This document shows, piece after piece, positions 56,941 through 64,000 of a stretch of 64,000 bases of DNA. This DNA comes from Liolophura sinensis (lineage: Eukaryota; Mollusca; Polyplacophora; Chitonida; Chitonidae), in NCBI RefSeq assembly GCF_032854445.1, contig NC_088306.1:4398373-4462372 (forward strand). The letters run 5' to 3'. Positions within the stretch are counted from its first letter, which is position 1. Each line of letters starts with the position of its first letter. Both the position numbers and the translations under genes were made by a program. The notes under the pieces were generated by a model. The model was given only the letters and a program-made list of their open reading frames with translations, was not told the DNA's origin and did no database searches.

Positions 56941-58230
56941 GTGTTTCTTCACATCATATTTTTCCAGGGAAAATTTTTTTGCAAAACTGCATATTTTTAT
57001 TTCTAAGGAAACGGTTAGAAGACGCTGTTTGCCGTTATGGCGATGGTTTTGCACGCTATATACACTTAAGATCGTGGGACAATCGTTGATCTATTGCAGA
57101 TTTATGCCCTACTTTTTATCGTGGTAAGAGTTTGTCACCGTGTGATATATACATGTACCTCATGAACCGTGTCTTTACAACTGACCATCAGTTAAAACAA
57201 TAATAAGGAAGTCAAGGCATCACCACGTAAATTTTGATTCTGAAACGAAAAGGCAACGCATAAAATAAAATCTCGTTAAACATGATAACATGGCGCTTTC
57301 GGTTGTCTCCATGTGAGCGATTTTGCTTATCTTGAAGTGTGATATCTCGGTTGTGCAACATCACAAAAATAAAGATTTATACTTTTTAAACTGCCTTTGG
57401 GGTGCTTTATCGATAAATTTATACAATTTGTCTCAGTGGTGCTCTCTTTTCTTTTGATCATTGAACCATTCACGTACGGCAATGCGTTCAAAGCATCAAG
57501 TATAGACATAGATATAGAAGGTGGCAGTTTAATACGACCTCACCGACATTCATTACCCATAATTGACCATCGTCGTAACTAAAACATTCATGAGTATGAT
57601 GTTACACAGCAACAGAAAAAAACCCATGAGCATCATGTGTGCTGGAGCTATAATTGGGGCAATTTTGGCGTTGACTAAAAATGTGGTCCTATCCAGTATA
57701 CGAGTAACAAGAAGAAAAGAAATCTTTCTCTTAATTGTAACTATTTTATGATATAGTCTTTTGTATTATGGCGTTTTTCAGTCATCACATGAAAAAAAAA
57801 TATGCTCAAGCATACATGCGCACACATGCATACGGTTGTCTATGTGAGCTTTTCCATTATTAACTTTGACGTGTTGTTCAGTTTTATTGAGATTAATTTT
57901 GATATCTGTTTTGATGTTTTCCCTTTTAGGGAAGCAGACGATCTTTAGCAATTTGTCCACCAGTTCGTTAGAATAGTTTACTTTCAACGTCATAACGTTC
58001 TTCTTATTTGATTAATTGGACTTCTACGCCGAAATGTAGTTTTACATGCAAATTCTTGTTTGTATTAATTATCTGTTGACAGCACCGGGCTTTGGTCGAC
58101 TCCGGCAATGTGATGGGAACCGATGTTGGGAAGACTGCTGCTAAAAAAACGAAAAGCTAAGAAAAAAGTGTGGTGGTGGAGAGGAGGGTGTCTCTGTGCC
58201 TTTGAGACATGCACCCTTTTCAGTGGCTTT
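56941..58230. other. AT-rich spacer
   Basis: Short frames near 57397-57751 lack splice sites, domains and bias. No repeat is recognised. Confidence 0.4.
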
Positions 58231-58234
58231 TATT

Positions 58235-58405
58235 TCTTTTATTTAGTTATTTTATTATTTATTTATTTATTTATTTATTGATCTAATTGATTTATTTATT
58301 TTATTGATTTATTTATTTTATTTTATTTATTAATTTATTTTATGTATTTTATTGATTTTACTTTATTTATTAATTTATTTTATGTATTTTATTTATTTAT
58401 TTTAT
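58235..58405. repeat. (TTTA)n simple repeat
   Basis: Long TTTA/TTTTA runs probably grew from the A-rich tail of the minus-strand SINE-A that follows. Confidence 0.9.
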
Positions 58406-58545
58406 GTATTTAAAGCTTTACAACGTTCTCAAGAATATTTCACTCGTCCGACGGCGGCCATCCTTGGGAAGGGAGGAAACCAGACAAAGCCTAAAATTAT
58501 CCATCTTTCAATCTTCCGCACGTTGCTGACAATCGCCTGTTTCTT
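58406..58545 (-). mobile_element. SINE-A, minus strand, degraded
   Basis: It contains AAGCTTTACAACGTTCTCAAG, TCACTCGTCCGACGGCGGCC and GGGAGGAAACCAGACAAAGC. It then diverges. Confidence 0.8.
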
Positions 58546-58611
58546 ATAACGAATATTGTAGGGTACGGCATAGGGTACACCTATCAAAAAAATAGGCCTA
58601 TTACTTATAAC

Positions 58612-58747
58612 GTGATGAACCTGTGGATGGTCGTGGGTTTCCCTCGGACTGTGCCCGGTTTCCTCCCACCATAATTCTGGTCGAGGTCGTATAAGTGAAA
58701 CATTCTTGAGTACGGCGTAAAACACCAATCAAATAAATAAATAAATA
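58612..58747 (+). mobile_element. SINE-A, plus strand, 5' truncated
   Basis: AACCTGTGGATGGTCGTGGG through ACGGCGTAAAACACCAATC and an AAATAAATAAAT tail. With the minus copy just left, it forms another head-to-head pair. Confidence 0.88.
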
Positions 58748-59047
58748 TAACGAGATGCGCCTGTATTCAGCTGCCTGTAGTCTTTTACATACTCACTGTT
58801 AAAATTGCCTTTAGTCAGTGATATGTAACAACATAAACTCTACTCGGACAAGCCCTACACACTCGGGGACACTATTATTATGGAAAGATTCGCCCGAATA
58901 TTCGCTCTTCCGGGAATAATGTCCCCGGTGGTGTAAACCTTAAATCTGATTTGAGTTTCCCCAGCCCCATCTTCTTTCAGGACCGCTTTCTGTTGGTGGA
59001 GAACCACACAGACGAGGTACCCGAATTCACTAATCTTTTTTATATGT
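58748..59047. other. Spacer without genes
   Basis: Nothing recognisable apart from a short CGGGGACACTATTATTATGG / CCGGGAATAATGTCCCCGG near-palindrome at 58863-58931. Confidence 0.4.
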
Positions 59048-59205
59048 GGAGGCCTCCGTGGCGAGGTTCAGTTACAACCTGCGGATGGTCGGGGTCTTCA
59101 AGTGGGATCTGCCCAGTTTTCTCCCACGATAATTCTGGCCGCCGTCGTACAAGTGAAATATTTTTGAGTACGGCGTAAAACATAAATGAGATAAATAAAT
59201 GAGGT
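59048..59205 (+). mobile_element. SINE-A with internal deletion
   Basis: The head GGAGGCCTCCGTGGCGAGG jumps directly to AACCTGCGGATGGTCGGGG in the body, with about 110 bp lost between. The tail is GAGATAAATAAATGAGG. Confidence 0.85.
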
Positions 59206-59279
59206 AAATAAGACTAAATGTACACGTTTGTGTGAGGGATCTTACCAACAACAAGCCGGTGACAGCGCTCATAAGACGT

Positions 59280-59525
59280 GAGTTGAAGACCCCGGTCGGG
59301 TCATTCGAAAGACTTTAAAAATTGTACATGTTGCAGCATCGCTTGGGGTTGAGGGACTGGTCGCCTCAGTGTCAGTATAATGTGACTCTCTGGGGTGTCA
59401 CGTCTGGTGTCTTCGGCATGATACATCAGAGGCCCTATCCCAAGAAGATACACCTAGCTAATGGCTCCTTGTAGTGATATGACTGAAAAATGTTTTGAGT
59501 ACCACGTTAAACCCCAAGCCCACCG
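59280..59525 (+). mobile_element. SINE-B-type copy, diverged
   Basis: GACTGGTCGCCTCAGTGTCA, TATAATGTGACTCTCTGG, CTTCGGCATGATACATCAG and ATATGACTGAAAAATG are present. It ends ACCACGTTAAACCCCAAGC. It is closest to the copy at 46344. Confidence 0.8.
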
Positions 59526-59829
59526 TTATTGCCTCATTCTAGAGATAGTTCGTGAGTAACTCGTCAAATGTTTTTCTACTGATGCTTGCTTCAGTGTGAC
59601 ATTTTCTTGTCCCTTTATACCTGACCACCTGCTCTTGAACGAGGTAAGCACTCATGTCCATCTCTGGCTCGACTGAGGTTTTACGTCAGTTGAGAGAAGG
59701 CCGGTCCACCCATGAACTTTACCGCCCATGACAATTATGATCATTGAATAGGTGGAAACTTCTTAGCCACGGATATTAAACACCAAAAAAAAAAACATTT
59801 GAATGGAAAAAATATCCTCCGATAACTCA

Positions 59830-60005
59830 AATGTAGAAACGCAACTAATAGCGTTGGATTTTCTCTCTCCACATCCCTCCCATCTGTTGTACGTGGAATG
59901 TCTGTCAGCAATCTGCGGATCATGATCGTGGGTTTCCTCCTACCGTAATGCTGGCCGCCGTCGCAGAAGTCAGATATTCTTAAAAATGGAGAAAACATAA
60001 AAAAA
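59830..60005 (+). mobile_element. SINE-A, strongly degraded
   Basis: GTCAGCAATCTGCGGATC, GATCGTGGGTTTCCTCC, GTAATGCTGGCCGCCGTCG and ATATTCTTAAAAATGGAG remain. Confidence 0.75.
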
Positions 60006-60608
60006 ATATATAAAGTTGACGAAAGAGTACGAAAAAGTAGTCGTATATGTGACCTTCAATTTTTTTTCCATATTTCTTTGAAGAGAAAAAGATACTTGAA
60101 AATAATTTTTGTGTGATGGGTATTTGGAACCACCTTTTGGTATATATAGTCTTTATGTAATAATTTTATAAATGAGGATGTAACATTTTAATATATTTAA
60201 GTTTAATAAATATATTTGCACTAGATTTTGGTCTTTTCAGCTAACAAATGTGTTAAACCTGGATTTTGATCACATTTACATTTTTAATACATTCATAAAT
60301 ATTGTCATAATTCCAATTAAATGCATATGTTTGGATATGAACAACAATTTTACATTCAAATAAATTTATTAGACAAGCATCACATCCTTATTTAGGACAT
60401 TATGCAACAACGATACCAAAATACCCAAAGTTGGTCCCAAATACACATCATACAAAAATATGTTCAAATACCCTTCATTCCAGAAAAAAAATCGACAAAA
60501 ATATTAAAGACCATATTTGCAAATACGTTTTGACTCTCCTTTTGGCGTCATTTTTATGTTTCCATCTCCTTTAAGTAAGGCGTCATCAAATACATTCTCT
60601 CCCCACAG
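60006..60608. other. AT-rich sequence preceding the cyclin exon
   Basis: No further cyclin exon is seen here. It ends in a pyrimidine tract and CTCTCCCCACAG, the acceptor of the exon at 60609. Confidence 0.45.
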
Positions 60609-60842
60609 ATTGTGACCGCAGCTAAGTACCTCTTGGATTTGACTCTACCCAGCATTTACCAGGTCTAGTTTCCGTCGTCAATGCAAGCTTCAAGCGCGCT
60701 GTTCATGGCACATCAGATTTGGGACCTGCCTGGCCGAACGCTGGGGCTGGCCTACTACAGAAAGTACTACCAGAGAGACCTTTTCCAGTGTGTTGAGTTC
60801 ATGGCAAGGACGTTCTCCAAAGCTGCCAAGTATAAACTCAAG
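60609..60842 (+). pseudogene. Mitotic-cyclin-like exon (C-terminal cyclin box) with in-frame TAG
   Basis: Acceptor CATTCTCTCCCCACAG and donor GTATGT (60843) frame a 234-bp, phase-0 exon. It reads AAKYLLDLTLPSIYQV, a TAG at 60666-60668, then SMQASSALFMAHQIWDLPG, YYRKYYQRDLFQCVEFMA and KAAKYKLK. This order matches the C-terminal cyclin fold of A/B-type cyclins: a KYLLELTL-like helix, a P-S-x-x-A-A-S-A helix, W, a YY-x-x-Y motif, then C-V. Cyclins of this class activate CDK1 in mitosis. The TAG falls before the conserved PS. The exon is probably from a decayed copy, unless the base is an assembly error or an allele. I found no other exon of this gene in the window. Confidence 0.7.
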
Positions 60843-60908
60843 GTATGTCTTGCTATGGCTAATATCACGCTCTCCAAAGCTTAAATGTACAACCTCAATG
60901 TACGTCTC

Positions 60909-61090
60909 GGGGCCTCCGTGGCTCAGTTGGTTAACGCGCCAGCGCAAGTTAATGAGCCAGGAGTCTGTCACCAGTGCGCTCGCTGTGAGTTCAAGTCCAG
61001 CTCATGCTGCCTTCCGGCCGTAAGTGGGAAGGTCTGCAACCTGCGGATGGTGGTGGGTTTTCGCCGGGCCGTATAAGTGAAATATTCTTT
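60909..61090 (+). mobile_element. SINE-A with internal deletions
   Basis: The head is GGCCTCCGTGGCTCAGTTGG with box B-like GAGTTCAAGTCC. The body is shortened (GGTGGTGGGTTTTCGCCGGG runs directly to CGTATAAGTGAAATATTC). Confidence 0.9.
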
Positions 61091-61111
61091 GTTCCAACGA
61101 GACCAAAGCCC

Positions 61112-61175
61112 TCGAGTACACTAAAAAAAACCCCAATCTTTCTGTTGGGTGAGTGATACTAGAATGTACCATACC
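61112..61175 (+). mobile_element. Single FB-type arm
   Basis: TACACTAAAAAAAACC is followed by TTCTGTTGGGTGAGTGATAC and TAGAATGTACC, matching the left arm of the fold-back family. The other arm is not seen. Confidence 0.6.
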
Positions 61176-61185
61176 TGTGAATATT

Positions 61186-62450
61186 TATTTATTTGATTGA
61201 TGTTTTATACAGGATCGTATATTTTTTTGGAATGGCAAAAAAAAAAAACAAAAAAAAAAAACAAAACCCAATGTTGACTCGTAATTATTACAGTTAGAGT
61301 GGAGAAGGGTTTTCTTTTTTGAGGCTTACGAGATAATTTTTGTTTTTGTGAACTGTTACTGTTACTATAGATAGATCCTTTAGCAAAGGGCAAGTTCCCA
61401 GAAGAAATGCACCAGACAAAATGATGAATATAATAGGTAACAGTTATCATGACATATTGAAACCGGTGCCTGAGCCGGTCATACTTTAGCAAATTTAGCT
61501 ACCCGTAGAGCTCAAGTAGGCTCTGAACTTATTTAAAACCAAGAGTGATAGCCCTGTATATAACTTCCGTATACACTCCTGTATAACCCCCTTACACAGA
61601 ACTCATCACAGCCGTTGTTCAGAGAAATTAAGCAATACTTGTGGGCAACAACTGGGCCAGAATGTAACGATGGCTTATTCCCGGAGTTCTCCTACAGCCA
61701 TAACATTGCCCGTCCTCGTAAAAGTGAAAAAATTTGTGTGTGTGATGTTAAGTGTCTATATTATCAATAAATTCCAGGTGCAGTGGCAGGATATTATAAT
61801 ACGGTGGGTGCATTCGCCCGTGTCCTGAATGCAAATAAAAAAAGACGGCGTTGATTCTAGCTTGACGGATTTGGATATACCATTTTTTGTCAACCGGCGT
61901 TGAATCACGGCGTTGAATCACTTCTTATCAACAGGATTGCTGGCCATCAGTAAATGCTGACTGTTTACAACCACCGTCACTTTGACGAAGACGTTCACTC
62001 AATCACTCAGTCACTCACGAAGACGTTCGCTCTTGAAGAGGAAATTAGCCAAATACCATTAGATCAAGTGCTACTTTTACTCATCCTTGAAGGCAGCATT
62101 TTAATGCAGACAAGTTCAACCTATTTAATTCACATTTTAATTGTACTGAAAAAGTGCTCGGGTCATTTTAGTAACTCTAGTATATTTTGATTCAAGTTCC
62201 AAAGTCGAATCGTTTGGTATCACAGAATACACTTGACATTACAGATGTATTCTTTGTGTTCACAACAATACACCCTTTGCCTATAATTGTTGCCCTACGT
62301 TCTTCGCCAAGGAAACGTGTTGTATGATTTTTAAATCCTGTTCGACTTCTTCCAAACCGTGTCTTGTTAGGCCCTAATATATTTGGAAAAACCGAATGGT
62401 TGAATATTCCAAAGGCTATAGGATTCCCAGAAATGAGGACTATAGCTAAT
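61186..62450. other. Spacer with a SINE-A tail remnant
   Basis: TATTTATTTGATTGATGTTTT at 61185 is a leftover minus-strand SINE-A tail. A/C-interrupted homopolymers lie at 61239-61263. No supported gene is seen up to 62450. Confidence 0.4.
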
Positions 62451-62454
62451 GTTG

Positions 62455-62540
62455 TCTTCCTTTCAGGCTATCCGTGGAAAGGTCTCCCAACAACCTGCGG
62501 ATGGCCGTGGGTTTCTCCCGGTCTCGTATTGTTTCGTCGG
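62455..62540 (+). mobile_element. SINE-A core fragment
   Basis: GGAAAGGTCTCCCAACAACC, CTGCGGATGGCCGTGGG and TTTCTCCCGG are kept; head and tail are lost. Confidence 0.75.
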
Positions 62541-64000
62541 AATATAGTGTAACCGCCACTGTTAACAAGAAAACCGGTTTTCGTATTTTTTCGTAAGATG
62601 ACATCGATGTTGTCATGTACCGTTGTACATATGAATGTAAATATGTATAGTTATAACCATTGCACGTACGCGGACATATACAGCTAAATTGTAGTGTGAG
62701 TTGCTTGTGTAATCTTCTATAAATATAAACTTACATGCGGTCCTACCCATTTGTCAGTTGTTTTGTTCTGTGATCGAATTATGGTCGCGTGTGGTTTTTC
62801 TCCCTGCAGAATAGACAGAAAAACCAAAGCTGACCAGACACTTAAGTCAGATCTCCATAATCAGTTGGAACAATTTTATATCGCATCATCTGTACGGAAG
62901 CCGACAGAGGATTTTTCGTTGCCTTGCTACCTCACCACCTCGCTGTGTCCTACAAACGTTGAGGTAGCGAGGTCACCGTTCCTTACCTCGCCTCGCTCCA
63001 AGTTATTTCCTTTGCTACTTGGGGCTGTCTCAACGTTTGCAGTACAGAGCGAGACAACTAGACTAACCAACCTGCCTTGTCTTGTATTAGAAAGATCGAG
63101 GTAGGAAAAGATACCCCACTATCACATTAAAATGTTAAGTCACTAAGCAGTCCTGAGATCTATTGGATCTTAGTGCAACATTTTTCGTTTTAAATCTTGA
63201 AATATTTCGACTTTTATTGTGGCCTAAAGAAGTTATATCCATAACTAATCAAATCAGATTTTCTTTCATTACCTAGAATAGCCAAAACTATAGCCACTCA
63301 GAAGCAGCAGGTTTCAAACTCGTAATGACACGGTGAAGTGTTGAGATCCCCGTAAATTTGTATTTCGGTATTGTCAATTTTGTGTATCGTAGTTTTAATT
63401 GTTAGCCATAACTTAACTCTAACTAAACCCTCAGGACTTGAAATATTTTACCAGGCATTCTTTCTGAATAAATCAGTAACAAGAGGATCAGCCGAGATGA
63501 GAACTCACGCCAACTGAAAAAGCAAATTCCGAAAGATGTGATTCACTTTTAAAATTAATGTTACAATTTCCGCAATGATGCTCCTGCAAAAAATGAACAA
63601 AATGGAGGTCATTTACAACAGAGTCGGTTCATTCACAGACCTGGTTGCGCGAAACCAACAGCCTTGCCTAAACCTAGCCTTTATTTGGGTCAAGATATGA
63701 TGGTAACACACAAATTCTCCGTAGCCTAGATGTGAACTCATGGGGCCGGCCAATTACCTTGGAGTTAAAGATGATCCCACACGAGGAGCCTAGTGTACAG
63801 CCAGCCACGTGTATACGCGCGAATTAATAAGAGGCTTTTTCTGTACAAATTTTTCTGGTGGTAGGGAGCGGCGCATTCGCTGGGAGGAGTACACACGACG
63901 CACTGTTTATGCCTAAGTAAACATTCGCTCGGTGCAGACACAAGCAGACTGGCCCAGGCCGCTGTATTACCTACAACTTACGCCGGCTTACGTGGAGAGC
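62541..64000. other. Right end of the window, no supported gene
   Basis: An imperfect inverted repeat pairs CTACAAACGTTGAGGTAG (62951) with CTCAACGTTTGCAGTAC (63031). The overlapping 117-codon frame at 62751 follows an acceptor-like CTCCCTGCAG but has no recognisable domain. The last 200 bp are more GC-rich, possibly nearing a gene; this is not demonstrated. Confidence 0.4.

Noticed and set aside
62751-63104. 117-codon frame after an acceptor-like CAG as a coding exon
   Set aside because: No domain is recognised, it overlaps an inverted repeat, and no donor or partner exon is evident.

Overview
The window is repeat-rich animal DNA. It has no bacterial-type gene layout. Coding evidence consists of short exons with GT/AG borders separated by long introns. 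Two tRNA-derived SINE families recur more than thirty times. One (called SINE-A here) ends in ACGGCGTAAAACACCAAT plus (AAAT)n; the other (SINE-B) ends in TACGACGTTAAACCCCA plus (CACT)n. These families, a Penelope-like element, Tc1/mariner remnants and a death-effector-domain (DED) gene point to a lophotrochozoan, most likely a mollusc. That assignment is from memory of such repeats and is not proven.

Layout. 1-5870 and 11686-15749 are two direct copies of one block. The first still holds a broken Tc1-type transposon; the second lost that stretch. Between them, 5874-8575 is a diverged relative of the same block family (called R here), and 9418-10830 holds a SINE-decapitated Penelope-like element with a hammerhead-like motif. 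16345-18740 is an 18-bp minisatellite. 20352-28868 and 28869-38841 form a head-to-tail tandem duplication of about 8.5 and 10 kb. Each unit carries 18-bp arrays, an adjoining 21-bp array, SINEs, an inverted copy of R and a 41-bp VNTR.

39.66-47.84 kb holds the one convincing host gene. A TATA-like promoter and short 5' exon are proposed at 39.7 kb. A two-exon DED with an RKDL motif follows, then at least two phase-compatible alternative 3' ends: a terminal exon encoding an alpha/beta domain at 43.8 kb, or a coiled-coil exon at 45.3 kb joined to small basic exons at 47.2 and 47.7 kb. Its introns are loaded with R, fold-back elements, SINEs and long inverted repeats.

48.56-54.86 kb carries three further minisatellites: 75 bp in 28 perfectly spaced units, 64 bp, and 53 bp. 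From 55 to 64 kb the DNA is AT-rich with scattered degraded SINEs. It contains one recognisable host exon at 60.6 kb, a cyclin C-terminal domain exon interrupted by an in-frame TAG.

Most long open frames in the window are by-products of minisatellites whose period is a multiple of three. Several frames are open at once, so they are not annotated as proteins.
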